Shown in pieces: positions 12,301 to 27,300 of a stretch of DNA of 64,000 nucleotides (position 1 is the stretch's first letter; every line of letters starts with the position of its first letter). The stretch lies in assembly GCF_000247815.1 (NCBI RefSeq), contig NC_021676.1:4183544-4247543 (forward strand), in the 5' to 3' direction. The notes below the pieces were generated by a model that worked only from the letters and a program-made list of their open reading frames with translations, made no database searches and was not told where the DNA came from. Position numbers and translations under genes: made by a program. Source of the DNA: Ficedula albicollis (lineage: Eukaryota > Chordata > Aves > Passeriformes > Muscicapidae).

Positions 12301-15300
12301 TTTTTTCAGGTTATTCACAGATCAGTGAGCCTTGTCGTTAATACAGCTATGGAATGCTTTTGTGTCCTTGCCCACAATATTTCTCAGAATTTGACAGGAA
12401 AAGACTTTTAATTTGGAAATAACCTTTGTTGTGAAATGCATTAAGTAGATGAAACTTGCAGAATACCTTCCTATTTTAGATTTTATCTCTCAGTGAGTGT
12501 TTGTCAATTCTTTGTTTAAAAAATTACTTGCAAACATGAGAGCTGTTCTGCTCCTTGTTGTTTCTGAGTAGAAATTGTGTTCTGCAGGAGTTTCTACCTC
12601 GTGAAAGCCTTCAGCCATTAGAATCTATCACATGGGATGCTCTGAATCATGTGGATGTTGTCAAAGTGTATTGATTTCCCATCCCTAACTAGGCATGGAG
12701 AAGTTTTCAGTCAAGAAATTGTATTGAGGGGTGATACTTATATTGTCCTGCTCTCATTCTTGATCATCTTGGTTCATTTAAAAAACATATTTGGAACCTA
12801 AAAGCACAAAATAAAAATGCTATTGTGAGGTGCTTTTTCAGGGTTTAATAATTAGGATAATGGTGATAATAGGAGAGAAATGTACCTTAATATATTGTTT
12901 GGTGTTAGCTCTTACCAGTTCCAAGGAGATTCCTCCTGGTTGTGTGAGGATGTGCAGATTGTGCCTCGCAAGGTCTTCCTGAGAATTCTGACTCAGACCT
13001 GAATATTTGCAGCATTATCAGGAGACCTGTGGAAATGACATGATTGTTTTACTGGAGCAAATCTGAGAAGAGGCAAACTGCATTTAGCAGAGTCCTTTTT
13101 CATTAAACCAGAAGACAGAGAAAGGTAGCTTCTTAAACTTGACAGAATAAGTAAAATAGCCCTTGAATTTCTTTGAGGGTTAAGAGAACTGGAATTTTTG
13201 TGTCTTTTCTGGAGGCAGAACACTAATGTTTAGTGACTGGTTCTAGTGCCTGGGTTTTGTGCCTTGCCCTGCAGTCCTGTTCTCCCCAGCTTTTCTGGGA
13301 GGGCAGAGCTATTGTGTAATTGCAGCTGAATGACCTTGGGTGAGGAGCAGCTGCTTCTCCAACGAGGTCCATGGGGTTTAGAGCCAGGTCCCATCCTTCC
13401 ACCTCCCCCAGAGAGGAGCCTTGGGAGTGCCTCTGCACTTCCCTGCCCTCACAGCAACACAGAAACAACCGGACTCTTTTGTTTCCTTTTTCTTTCTTTC
13501 CCTCTCCAGCTCTGTGACAATTTCTTACAGTTGCCACAATGCTGTAACTGTAATTTCTAGGCCACTTAACCACATTGCCTGCTGGTTTCTCACCTAACCT
13601 TCTTATAAATCATCTGTTTCTTGAGTTTAGAATCCCAGAGAGGGATTCTTAACCTTGATTCACTAAGAAGTAGGGTTAATTGCAATATCCTTGAAAAAAA
13701 TAGGTTGATAATGTGGTTAATTTTAAGAAACAGCACTTTTATATTGTGACAAGAGCCATCATACTATGGCACTTGTATCAGCAGTAAGCTGCTGGTACTG
13801 CAGTTGTTTAAATTACTACCAGCTGAAATGAAAAGGCAGATTAACCATGGGTTTATTTTTGTCAACAGAATTTCCTCAGGTTTAGAAACACCCTAAAAAA
13901 TCTACACTGGCACAAAGCAGGGCTGAAGTATAGAACACAGAAATATATGATGGATTAAGATCTTTATTGCATCATCTTTTAACATTTGAATTTGGGAAAT
14001 GGAATTGGAATCTTGGGCCTGTAAAAGGCAGCAGTGACTTCCCAAACCCCAAAACCTGTACATCACATGAGGAACTCAAATGTTCATACTCCTGAAATAG
14101 CTGCACTTCAGTGCAGTGTGGTCATTCAGAATCCATGAACAGCAAATACCAACCCTTGCCAGACTCTGATGAAACAGACTTAAATTACCCCTATTTTGTA
14201 ATTATGGAGAGAAGTGCACAGAGGGTCTATTTAGGGTCAGTGATAAGTAGGTAGAGCTTTGTGCTCTTAACCAAAACCAAGCATGCCAGTTTTTATCTTG
14301 TCTGTTTTACTGGCAGATACTGTGTTCACTGCTAGAATGTTTCACAGGATGTAAATGTATATTTCTATATATGCAGTCTAAATTCCATATAATTTCCTAT
14401 ATTTCTATATATGCAGTCTAAATTCCATGTAATTTCCTTTTTATCTTGTCTGTTTTACTGGCAGATACTGTGTTCACTGCTAGAATGTTTCACAGGATGT
14501 AAATGTATATTTCTATATATGCAGTCTAAATTCCATGTAATTTCCTATATTTCTATATATGCAGTCTAAATTCCATGTAATAAAAAGGAGCAATTTCTTA
14601 AAGTTAAATTTGGTTCTTAAATCCCTAGAAGAGCTGTGAAATGTGAAACTTCCTAAAACATGACATATGACTGGGCTACTTTTCATTTTTCCTAACTGCT
14701 CTCTCATCCCTGCTGCTTTTTCCTGGAGCTGTCACCATTGCTGGCTGCTGGGTCTCTCCCATGAGAAGTTTGCTGGAGCTGAAATGGGCCCAAGTCCTTG
14801 TTCTCCCCCTGCCATTCCAGCTCCTCTTCCTGCAGCATTTCCCAGTCACAGCCTGGTTTTCCAGAGGAAGGGGAGATCTGGGGAAGGAAATCATCTTACT
14901 GTGGGCTACAGGCTGGAAATACTCTCTGTGAGTGAGCTGAGTGCTGGTGGGTAACTGCAGGAGCTTTGTGACTGCTTTACAACAGTCATGTTATTGATTG
15001 GATTTAGACCATGGGCTGATTCTCTAATCTTACAGGACCTTTTTAAATTTCACAGGAATAATGAACACAGCCTGCAGAAAAAAGTCAAAATATTTTACTC
15101 TTCATCACCTTCCTTAAGCATTTTTGTCACATGTTTTCCTTCCCATAGCTCTCCAAATGCCAGGACAGTTCAGGATGACATTGATTATTTTCTTCATTAG
15201 TTTTTTGGTGCTTTTTTTGCAGGGGGGGATGGGATTTTTGGGGTTATCCTGGTGGATGCACACACTGAGTTTTGACTTAGGTATGGGAACCCTGTGTTGG

Positions 15301-18300
15301 GAATATTAACCATCAATTTTTGTAACTGTAGCTATTTGATTTGATTTGATTTGTCTGGACTCTGCTTGTTAATGTTTTTAGAACACAGCAACATTGGACA
15401 AATGGCTGATGTTCTAGGGGCCTTTCAGGAAACAGAATTTAACATAAGAACCAAGTCACAGCTTGCTCTGTGTGTAAAAATAAATTGAAAGAGGACAATT
15501 CATTATTTCAGCACTTGCCTTGTTTTTCTTTGATCTTTCTCCAAAGCTTGCAGTGCTGTACATGCAGTATTCAGCTTTAAGGAGAGAACAAGTAGTTTTC
15601 GCTGTAGAAAAAATGCACAGTTAGAAAACAGTAAGTTTTTAAATTAATCACAACATGGATTTTAGAAAGCAGGAGACAAATTACATGCTAGAAATAAAAA
15701 ATAGGTTTTGGTGTAAAATTATTTGATACAGTTTTAAAATTCTCTCAGAATGAACTAATGCCAAGACTGTAATTTGAGTGTGTTTGTATCTCAGTGTTGG
15801 AAATCGAGATGTCAAATGGAGAGACATTCTATTTTTGTTCAATTAATATCACAGAGCATTACATCAAAGCAGTAAACTCCTCTTGTATCAACAGATGCAG
15901 CAACCCTGAAGCCTATTTTCTCTCTTGTTACATTAGTGTTTAATTAAAGAAAACAACTAGTTGGAGGCAGTTACTTTCTGTGAAATGTAATGAAGATTTA
16001 TTTTGTAAGTGACCTTCACTGTATTAGCTGAATCAGTAATCAGTAAAATTAATAGAATAATCAAATTATATACAAACTCATAAATCACTGCGAATGTGCT
16101 GTCAAAAAATGCAGCTTTTAATATGTCCTATTGTTTCAGAGCTGTATTAAAAATTGCAACTGCTGATTTCTGCCTTGATGGGGACTGAAATGACATTTAA
16201 AGGCTGGGGATGATGGAGGGCTACCAGGCCAAAAATTTTCACAACTGTTAATTTAGCTGTAATATGATTTGATGTCACCAGGGCAAAGTTGAAGCTGAGT
16301 ACAGTGTTGTTGCTATCTTTCAGCAAAACTTGAATTATTGGTGGAGGCAGTCGCCAGTTAATTAGAGTAATATCAGTTTAAATGCCTGTCATTTAGGGTT
16401 AATGGTATCAAAGAGTTGCCTTGTACTTCAAGTGCAGTCAAATCATCTTGAATAGCCCATTGTATGAAAGTAATGCCAGCACAATGATTTCATTTTGTCA
16501 TAAATTATTGGGGTGCCACTTAGTTTAATATTTCAGTTTCTGTATTTAAATAATTTTGGCAAGTTCTCGCTAACTCTTGTTTTTCATGTTAGGCTGTTTT
16601 AATAGCTGTTTTGGCTGTTTGTGATTGTTTAGCAACACAATCAAAATTCCTTTCCATTTTCATTTAAAAAGAGAAATTTTCTGCTGGCCTATGAAAACAG
16701 GTCGTGCCCTCCTCCCCTGGATAGCAGGTTACTCTTGGAAAGAAATAATTCACATTTCTGTGCAGCCAAGCAGCAAAGTTCTTTCAAAGCACACTAGAAA
16801 AATAAAGTGTATATATCAAAAACACCTGGCTGTGGTTGAAGTCAAAGGAAAACTGTAATTAATGTTTTTAACTAAGGAATCCAGTTGTAGTTAAGTGAAT
16901 AGTGCTATTTTTGTATGCAAGATATGAAACAAACCTCTGAGCTGGTTTGAAAGATCCTGATAGCTGCTGTGTCAGGCAGGAAGCTGTGGATTGCAGACTG
17001 CATTAGAGATGATAAACCCATAGCCCTAGGTTCCCTAGGGATTCTGCAGTGGATGTTTAACCTTTGTGTCATCTTCAACAATCTCCAAACAGCCAGGGCT
17101 GGGAATTTTGGGGTGTATCTCTGGGTTGCTGTGAGGAGCAGGGGTGTTTTTAGGGAACTCAGCATGTCTCGTGGTACTTGGTGGTGCTGACAGCTCCTTG
17201 GGCTGCTGCCCTAGGAGTGCAGAGGGACACTGCATGTCTCGTGGTACTTGGTGGTGCTGACAGCTCCTTGGGCTGCTGCCCTGGGAGTGCAGAGGGACAC
17301 TGTGCCCCTGGCTGGGCTGCAGCAATCCTGCAGGTCAGAAGGGACTGTGGGACTGACTGTCTTTGAACTGGCTTTTCTGACATTAGAAGGACAAAATAAT
17401 GCCATTTTCGGAGGTTTGCAAAGTGAAAGTTTTCAAATTCATCCTCTGTGAAGAGAGATCAAAATGCTTTCATTTCAAAATCACAGAATCAGAGACTGGT
17501 TTGGGTTAGAAGAGACCTTAAAGCTAATCCAGTGCCACCCCTGCCGTGGGCAGAGACACTTGCCACTAGCCCAGCCTGCTCCAAGCCCTGTCCAACCTGG
17601 CCTTGGACACTTCCAGGGATCCAGGGGCAGCCACAGCTTTTCTGGGCAGCTTATGCCAGGGCCTCACCTCCCTGACAGGGAGGGATGTCTTCCATATATT
17701 CAACCTAAACTGACCTTCCTTCAGTTTAAGGCTATCTACCTTCTCCTGTCCCTCCATCCCTTGTCCCAAGTCCCTCTCCAGCTCTCCTGGATCCCCTTTA
17801 GGCTCTGGCAGGGGCTCTGAGCTCTGCCTGGAGCCTTCTCCTCTCCAGGTGAGCACCCCCAGCTCTCCCAGCCTGGCTCCAACCCTGCTATCCTGTCAGT
17901 AAATCAGTGTTACCAACACCTCAGTGCTTTTCCTTGCTGACCACTCAGACTGATTGCAGTGAGCAGTGCTGCAGTAACCTTTGTTCCCCCCTTGTTGCAG
18001 GCTGTGTGCTGTGTTTGGGGGGATCTACTGCCTCCGGCACGCCGTGCGCTGCCTGGTGCTGGACAGAGCCTCAGGAAGGTAAGGCTGACATCAGGAACCT
18101 TCTGTTTGTACAGAAAACACAGGTGAAAAATGTCCAGAGTCAATTTAAAAAAAAAATTATTCTTCCCAAATCCTCCTTGGTATTAATAACACATCAACCT
18201 TGATTAAAAGTAATTTGTGTATAGGTCCTCCAGAACAAGGAAAGTGGGTCTAGAATATAGAAACTAAATTAATTTCCCTGTGATATTACTGCAGCTCCTG

Positions 18301-21300
18301 ATCACCCAAGCTTGGAAGACAAATCATTTCAGCTGCCGGGGGGCTGGTGATGAGTGATGTTAGTTTTCCTTGTGGCCTTACCTACTCTAATTGATTTTCA
18401 TCAGATGACAACAAAGCCCTCTGTTATTGCATTTTTAAAAATGGAGCTCACCTAAAGACTCATCAGATTAATCTTTGCTGATAATGCATGTCACTCCAAG
18501 AGAAAAGACTTTAATGAGTTTTTAGGTAGATTGTTGTCATAAACTATGCTGCCCTCTTATTCCAGAATAAATTCTTTTACAACAATATCAGGCCTGAAGG
18601 CAGGTTTAAAGTTAAGCTAAGAAAAATCAACAGAGAGTTTTTCCCATAGTGGCATTTTTCACACCTCTGCAAATTGTCATATTTCTGTTACACACATTTT
18701 ATCAGTCTAACTTCAGACTTTGACTGCTTTAAAGACTCTGTTTGCAGCTTAGTTTCTATAATTGAAAAGTTCAAGATGTTATGTAGACAATTTAGGACAT
18801 TAATTTAGAAATGATGTAGTACTAATTTATTAGGAGAATGAGTAGTTAAATGAGGGGGTGGTGTGTTTACTTCCCCATTGCTCTGCAATTCCTTGAGCAC
18901 AGTCCTTGCAGCTGCATTTGTCACAGCATGGTCAGGTAGTAGCTGTTTTCCCTGAAATGGGATAAACTCCAGATTTTACCTTTCTACCAGTTCCTGAAGA
19001 TTCTGGAGTTCACTGCACAGTTGAAGACTTTGAGATGTAAATGTGTTTCATCAGGTGTGTTGTTCCAAATTCATTATTCGTATTCAAATTAAGCTGTGCC
19101 CCTTTCAGAAACTGACATTTATTTTAACACTGATATTTGAACTGTTATTTTAACTGAAGTTTTATGTTCCAGTAGTGTTTAAATACTTAAATTGCTCTTG
19201 CAGGGGGACAAAGCTTATAGCTGGTAGCAACTTCCAAACCCCACTCTGTGCAGATCTTAACTGGTCAATGGTACTGATTGCCCCAGTTTGCAGCTTCTTT
19301 TGCACATCCTGAAGACCTTTGAAATCAGTGTTTTCTTTATAAAGTTATGTGTGTTCCAGAAGAGCTGGAGTGCTGCTTTCCCATTTATCTGCCTTTATGT
19401 TTTGAACATAAGTTCCACAGGGTTCAACATAGCTGTCAAGAGTCTTTTTTTAGGCTGCTTTTGGGGTTCACTTGTACCATTTTAGAATAAAATTTTTGTG
19501 GAGCAGAATTATTGAAATACTTCTAAAGATTTTGCCAGACTTTCATTATTCCAAAAACACTGAGCTTTTAATAATGCCATTATCTGATAGTGAATATGAA
19601 GAAGCACAACACATCCAAGACACCCATTTCCTTTATCTTCTGTTTTGTTCTTGCTGTTATCTCCTTCCTTACTGTGTATTCCCTCCCTGCATCAGCTTGT
19701 ATTTCCTCTTGACTTTGGGCTTCAGTGTTTTGCCTAATAAAAATCAGCTATCAAGTTGTTAATGAGGCTATTTATGAGTTACTGAGCTTTTGAGTCAACA
19801 GACCATTAATAGTAATTGGTAAGAGGCAAATTCATATCTGGTTGTCAGTGCAGCTGGCTCTGTGCTTGCAGAGCTTCTCCAGGTTACAAATGGCTCACTC
19901 AGCACTGCAGAAATGCATTGTGCAGTGGTCATTACCAGTTTATAGCTCCTTCCACAGCCCTCCAGGCTTCATCCATGCCTCAAGGCAGTGATTTTTTCTC
20001 TAGTTTTAATATTCCTGCTTTAGTACACATAAGGAAAATATCTACTTCTACCTATAGCCTTGATTTTCTTCTAAAACTTTTAGCTTAAAGTTTAATTAAA
20101 AGTCTCTAAATATCACCAAAGTTTATTCCAGCTTTTTTCTAGATGTGGCTAACATTGCTGTTTTACATTTTCCTAGCCATGCCTGTAAATACAGAGAACA
20201 GTAAATTTCATACCCAGCTCTGAATTATTTCTCTCTTTTTTTCTCTAGTTCTTTTTAGAGTTTTTGAAAACAAGATTCAGGCAAGACAGGGTGAAAGAAT
20301 AGAAATTTTAGACATCCCTATTTTAAGGTTTTGGTAATGCACTTGAAAATATCTGGTTTTTATGTATTGTACCAGATCTACTATTTTAATAAGTTTGTAG
20401 AACATCCTGAGTTCTTGGTAGAACTGGGATGCTCTGTTGGAAAATAAAAACCACATTGTATTTCTGAAGCTGAGGAAAAAAACACATTGATAATGTGTAT
20501 GTATGATAATGTTGTTGTTTTCTCTGTGTTTGTTGTATGTCACTTTTCTGTGTACATGTAAAATTTCATCATAATGACAGGTATTTTATATTGATCACAC
20601 TTCACATATGTTTCCAATTGCATAATTCTGTCTCAAAATGGAAGAGATGTGATAAATGGACATTTATACATCTGTGATAAAAAGACAGAGCAAACATGCA
20701 GTAATTTACATATCTGCTGAAATACTGCAGCCTGGCTTTGGCAGTGCTGCTGAGTCCATTTCAAGGATGTCGCCCTTAGTCCATTAGTTTGGATAATGAG
20801 CCCTATAAAGTACATTTATAACTCGTGGCACTGCAAGGAGATGGATTCTAATTTTCATCCTTTTATCCAGACACATTGAAAGAAGGTCAATGGAGGGTTC
20901 TCTGTGATTCATTGTCTCAACACAGATCAGATGACAGAGACCTGATAATGTCAGTGCACGAGTGTTTGCTGCATGTGCAAGCACTACTTGAAAGAAATTT
21001 TCTCAGCATCACCCTTTGAAGTAAAGTGGGACTGAAATGAAAAGCTCTCTCTCTCCCAGTTTAAAATCTTATCACACATATGACCTGCTGCTATTCCTGA
21101 ACAAAGGAGAGGAAACAACACTTAGCTGGGAAATAAAATGTGTCGTCGCTTTCGCTGGCTTTGAGTGATGCAACATGACATTTAATCAACCTTTCCCCTT
21201 CCATAATGTTTGGGGGGTGGTGGGGAAATTGTTTCATAAACAATAAGAAAGGTTATAATTAGAAATGAGTTGCAGCAGCTTGACTTCCTTGTTTATTTGC

Positions 21301-24300
21301 AGTATTCAAATGAGAGCTCGAGGATGAAATCACTGGGGTTAACAGTTGGGAGAAACTTGTTAAAGTTGCAAGTGAAACACACATTGGATGGGATTTGAAA
21401 CTGAAGAATGTTAGATGTTAAACAGTGCTTGTACTGCTGTCAAGGTACCTGTTGGATGTGAAAACAGGAATATATGTAGGGGCCAGATGCCTGGGAGGTC
21501 AGCATTAGAAGTCAGTGTTATAAATACATGTTTAAGAGTCATAAACCTCTTACATTTACAGATGAGGTCTGTGTGTGCATCCCTTTTCAATTCCCATCTC
21601 AGGTTATAGGAACAACTGGTTTACCAGAGGTGGTGGGAGCTGATTGCTATTATTTGTTTAGATTTGGGTTTGTAGATCATTATAATCACAGAAGCTGTCA
21701 AATAGGTTTAAATTACAGAAATGTCATTCATTTCTAAGGCATAAGTTGCATGTCAGATATTCCAGAGATAAAGTTGCACTATGATAAAACTCAGGTAAAT
21801 CTGTTCATGGTCTCTGGCTCAGCATTGTGTTCTTTGGATGTTTCCTGTGCATGCCCATATGTAAGTGTGTGAGAAAATTCACTGGTTTAAGTCCTGTGTG
21901 TTACATTGTTGAATCACTGATAAAGTCATTCAGAAAAGTTTGATTTTTAAAAAAGGTAATTTTCATGCTCCAAGAAAACGTTAAGTAAAGCTAATTTGCT
22001 CTATTTATTTGTGCAGTAAATGTTCTGATAGTGTAGAAGAGAACACAGATCATGGATGTAGAATCAGCTGTAGAGGTTGCTTTAGTGAGTATCTGCGTGC
22101 AGCCTCCCTTTTCTTTGTTTCTTATATATGATGTAGCTTCATATGTCATATATAAGTGAAGTTTTTTATTTCATAGAGAATCTTCCTCCTTAAAATCTGA
22201 AATCTGTATTCTCACTTAAGCTCACTGAATGGATTCATTTCTGTGGTTTGCATTTCTGTCCCACTTCTATTTCTGTCTTCGTACTATGAAGAACATTTGT
22301 GTCATTCTTAAAACACCAGGACTTAGTTAATCCCTTTGTGTGTAACTTAGAGATAAAGGATATATTTAGTCACACAGCAAATCACTCTTGGAACAGTCTG
22401 ATCTACTCATTTGTCAGAGAGCTTTCCCAAATATCCTAAGTTAATTTGCTATTTAATTTGTCAAATATTATTGTCAAAATAAACTTGGTTTTGGTAAAGA
22501 TGTCTTTCTGTGAAAGAAATTCCACTGTAATAGGGTAGTACCTACAAAATAATTCACAATTTTATTTTTTTATATATTATGAGGTAAGAAATGTAGTACT
22601 AAATGCCAGTGTTGTAATCTTATATTTTCTGTAAAAAGTGACTGATTTATTAAAGTTGGGATATCATTATCTGTATTGGCATTGCTTGTGGAAAGCTGCA
22701 TATACCAGGTAGAATGTGTCACTCTAGGATTTGGTGATCAGTTGAATTGGTTTAGGGTTCACATGTTCAAGAAATGCATAGCTAAATTAATTTAAAGATA
22801 CAAATATTGTGCTGTGTAAATCAATTTTAACAACTTATGCATGCTTTTTTTACCTTACATCAAAATTTCTTATTGTGATTTCTTTGGTTGATTTTTTTTT
22901 TAAACAGGTGCAAAGCTATTGTGGATCATTTTGGGCAAAGAATAAATGCCAACTATTTTATTGTGGAAGACAGTTACCTCTCAGAGAGCACGTGCACAAA
23001 TGTGCCTTACAGGTATGTGGTAAAACAAACAAAAAAATTCTTTAAATAATGGTGTGTGAAGTACCCTGCAAGTTAAACTGAGGAGCCTCCTGTCCACTCC
23101 TTTATTTTTGCAGCGCAGTTCAGTTCTGTGCAAAGTATTTCTCATCTATTAACTGGAGGATATACTGTGTACTTTCTGTAGTCAGGTTTTCTTCAGTTGA
23201 CATTGAAATCATATTCCCCCTTTCCATATGAAAAATCCAAGAGCTCTCTAAATGTGTTAGGAATTTCATATTTGCTAGAATGTATTTGGAAGGTGAAGGT
23301 GCCAGTTGCTGTCCTTGCTTTAAATTTAGTAAATTCAGCTTTAGATGAGTGCTAAACTTCATTGATTCTGTGATTTGATTGTTGCTGCCAGAAGCACTGG
23401 GCAGGCCCTGCCTGTCTGTCAGAACAGGGCAGGTGAGGGATCAGCAAACTGTGCTGGTGAGGGCAGGGCAGGAATTCCCTGGGCACTGCAGGAGCACAAA
23501 CTGCTGTGATGAGTGAGCTCCACCCTGCTGCATTTCCCCTTCAGCCCAAGGCCTTCTGTGCTGCTGCTAATCTTGGTCATACAGGCAAAAGAACTTCTTA
23601 AAAAGCAGAAGGAGGCTGTTTGACACTGCACTGACTCATTTATTCATCACCTCTTTTGGTCATTGAACATACTACATTGGTGTTCCAGGTGTGTTTCTGC
23701 TTCAGCAACAGGCAGATATCCCTCTGAGAATCAGAGTATTCAGGGACATATAGTGAAATAGCCCTGGTATTACCATAACTATCATTCTAAATTTCTATTT
23801 TTTACGGTTTTGTTTTAATTTTGCATAATTAAATTGATTATATAATTATTTTTACATCATTCTTTTCTTTAATTGTAGGCAGATCTCCAGGGCAGTGCTC
23901 ATTTCAGATCAGTCTCTATTGAACACAGACTCAGAGCAGCAGGTACACACCAATTCTGTGTCATTTGTCTCGTGTTAATGTTTAGCTGTTGGTAGGAATT
24001 AAGTCATTAATTCAGTTCTGTTTGTGCTTGAATCAGGATCTTTAGTCAGATCTCTACAGGTGATTGTTTAATTTGTTTCAGTGTCTGTGAAACTATTACA
24101 AATTTTACTTTAGTTCAATGACTGGGATTTTCCTGTTTGGCTCACACTATAATTAATAGAGTTTTCTAAGCTGCTGTCTTTAATTTTAATTTTGCTTGCT
24201 TTTAATAAACTGTTACCCTTACTATTCTGTTAATTATTTCCTTTGTCTAAACTTTTGTCAAAGCTCCTTTGTTTTTTTTAAACATTCCTTTTTGCTATGT

Positions 24301-27300
24301 GAAGTTCTCATGTACACACTCTGATGCTTCTTTGGATCTGATTTGTCAATCTTTGCAGTCCTTAATTTTAGAGGCTATTAATCAGTGTTGTGTTCTGTCC
24401 TAGTAAACTAGAAAACCAAATGGTGTAATTGCAGTTCCTTTTCACCTGTGGTGAGGATTGTGATGCTTTCCCTGAAGCTCTGCTTTCTGCTCCCCAGGTT
24501 TCCATTCTGACAGTGCCTCCCCTGGAGCAGGGCAGAGCAGCAGTTCGTGTCATCGAGCTCTGCTCCTCCACCATGACCTGCATGAAGGACACCTGTAAGT
24601 AAAGGAGATTGTCTCCCTTGGCTCTGGCAGCTCTGGAGCAGAACTGAAAATCTCTGTGTGTTGTTCCTCTGCTGCACAGAACACAGGGAGCAGTGGCTTC
24701 CTGCCATTGTGAAGCTTCATGGACTCATTTTCACTTTCACAGGAATAAATCTTCCTTCAGGAGATAAAAATCATATTCCAAAGCACATGATAATTTGTCT
24801 TTTTTTTTTTTTCAAATTCCCTTAGTTGAACTATTAAATGGAAATACCTGAAATACACTGTAATTGGGAGCTTTTTATCTTCTGAAAGGATTCTGTTGTT
24901 GGTATTTTATATGAACTTGAAATAGATGAGCAATAAAATGCTCATTTTGGGTATTTATTAGAATAGAATTAGAGGCTACCTTACCTAATTTTTTTTAACA
25001 GGAATTTTTTTTTTTTTTCAAATTCCCTTAGTTGAACTATTAAATGGAAATACCTGAAATACACTGTAATTGGGAGCTTTTTATCTTCTGAAAGGATTCT
25101 GTTGTTGGTATTTTATGTGAACTTGAAATAAATGAGCAATAAAATGCTCATTTTGGGTATTTATTAGAATAGAATTAGAGGTTACCTTACCTATTTTTTT
25201 TTAACAGGATGTAAGTAACTGTAACAATAACCAATTTATTTTGCTGTTTAATAGGCTTGAACTAAGTTCCTTGCATATGAAAGAAGAGTAAAGTAAATGA
25301 TTAAGTCATTCAAAGTTTTATTTTCTACTAAATAACAGTAAAAAAATAAGCTTTAATTAATTAATTAATAACTTAGTGCTATAAAGCATATTGTTAATAT
25401 ATATCATCTAAATAAATGATTTCTTTTTATTAAGGATTCACAAAATATATACAGCAGGAAGTGAAGCTAAGGAAGGATTGATGTTCCATAGATCTAAAGT
25501 ATTAGTTTCAGGAGGATTTTTATAGTGCTGAAATATTAAGTTTTCTTTTATTTACTTTTCTCCATAAATTCCTTTCATTTCAGAAGAGAGGGTACTGCCT
25601 TCTTTAATGAAATTTGTCTTCATATATTGAAATAATTAAGTTCTATATTAGGCATAGCTGAGTTCCAGTTATGGGACATATTTCATAATTTTTTAAAAAA
25701 CTTTTACATCATTATCTCTAAATGGGTTTTAACCTGACTGATTTCTCCTTGGAACAATTATTTAAGATAAGTATACAAATACATCTAGTCTTTGATCACA
25801 CTGCACAAATGACAGGCACATCATCTGTATTGCCACTTGAGTGGAACCAAACTCCTTCACTTGCCCTAAAAATGGAGGCTGTAATGATGAAATCAGGAAC
25901 TGAACTCATCGTTCTTCTTGCTGGGAGAATTACTTGAAGACAAATGTTGGCAACCACTGTAACTAATGCAGTTATACCTGAGTAAATCAAATATAATCAA
26001 AATATATACTGATGACTGTGACTCATAACCATAACCTTAAAGATAATAAAAAATATTTTATAGAAAGTAAATGATGTGAACTTTAGTGATTTATAGCTGG
26101 GTTTTTTGAGGAAAGAATAGATTTTATTACAGTGTTTGGGATTGGAAGCACCTAGTTAAGGTTAGGGAGAGACTTTGATTATCACCACTCTTTTCCTTAT
26201 TTTAGCACATACTCCTTCAAGACAGAAGGTTTGGTCTGGGTTGAATAAAAAAATGAATATTAATATTTGTATGTGTGCAACCTGAAAGCAGAGAAGCATG
26301 AAGGGTTAAATTTCTGTTGCTGATGGAGTCAGGGCCAAGATCTGTGTGATGTACTGGAAAATAATGACAACAAATACAGCCAGGCTTCAGAGAGAAGAGA
26401 CAAAGATGTCATTTAAATTTAAAATAATACCAGAGCTATGCACTGCTTTTAAATGGATCAGAAATCTACAGTAATGAAGAAAAAACTAATCAGTTTAAAC
26501 TTTGTACAGTGTTAAATTCCTTCATGATTCTCTGATGGACACTTCTCTGAAGTGAGAAGTTTCCAGGAGCAAATGAGTCCAGTTAGGAGGTTTTATGAAA
26601 AACTTTAAGGTGAGGTTTTCAAATGTATGAATGGCTGGAAAATCAGGTGGGGTAAAGCAGCTGGTTCTGGATCTGAGCAGAGGCCAGTGGGACAGAAAAG
26701 GGTCAGGAGCTGCATCAGGTGATTGTCCAAGGAGGCAGCAACTGCAGAGTCTGCAAAACAAAAAATAAAGGAAGAGTTCAGCAATAGTTCCTCCCATGAA
26801 GGGAGGGAATTCCTCCCATGAATGGGATGGATAAAATATTGTACAAAGAGTTGCACAGTCATAGTGTACATCAGAAAAGAAGTAACTTAGAGAATTCTGA
26901 GGTGTTTCCAGAGAATTTCTCTCTCTGCTGTACATACACCGTATGTCTACAGTACAGCACTTCCCTGGCTTTAAGGAAGTGATTTTGTGAAGAATTGTCA
27001 TTTCTAAAAGCCTGCTGTGCCTTATAAAAATTGTAAATGTTGTTTATCTCTCTGTGTGTTGGTGATTGGAATTAGTTTGTGTTTTCTTTTCCCAGATTTA
27101 GTCCATTTAACCTGTCCATCAACTAAAACTGCAAGGGAAGATTTAGAGCCTGTTGTACAGAAATTATTCAATCTAAACACAGAAAAAGGTAAAAATAAAT
27201 AAATGAGATATTATGATACTATCTTGCATAAATATAATTTGCTAAAGTAGCTGTTACTGACTTCTTCAGCTGTGGCTTCTGTATCCAAGGACATGACTGT

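Larger units (their letters stand above)
8017..18000 (+). other. CHM: CHM intron 8
   Basis: The largest intron in the window (about 10 kb). It contains the tandem repeats at 14290 and 17162, the CR1 fragment at 17479, and an AT-rich stretch around 16200-16560 that might be regulatory. Otherwise I see no gene, RNA gene or named element. Confidence 0.8.

Noticed and set aside
22121..22156. Hairpin as a microRNA precursor
   Set aside because: The stem is only 11 bp and entirely A/T-rich apart from the ends, too short for a microRNA precursor.
26522..27001. Reverse open frame of 159 codons in CHM intron 12
   Set aside because: No domain, lies inside an intron, cysteine-rich chance translation.
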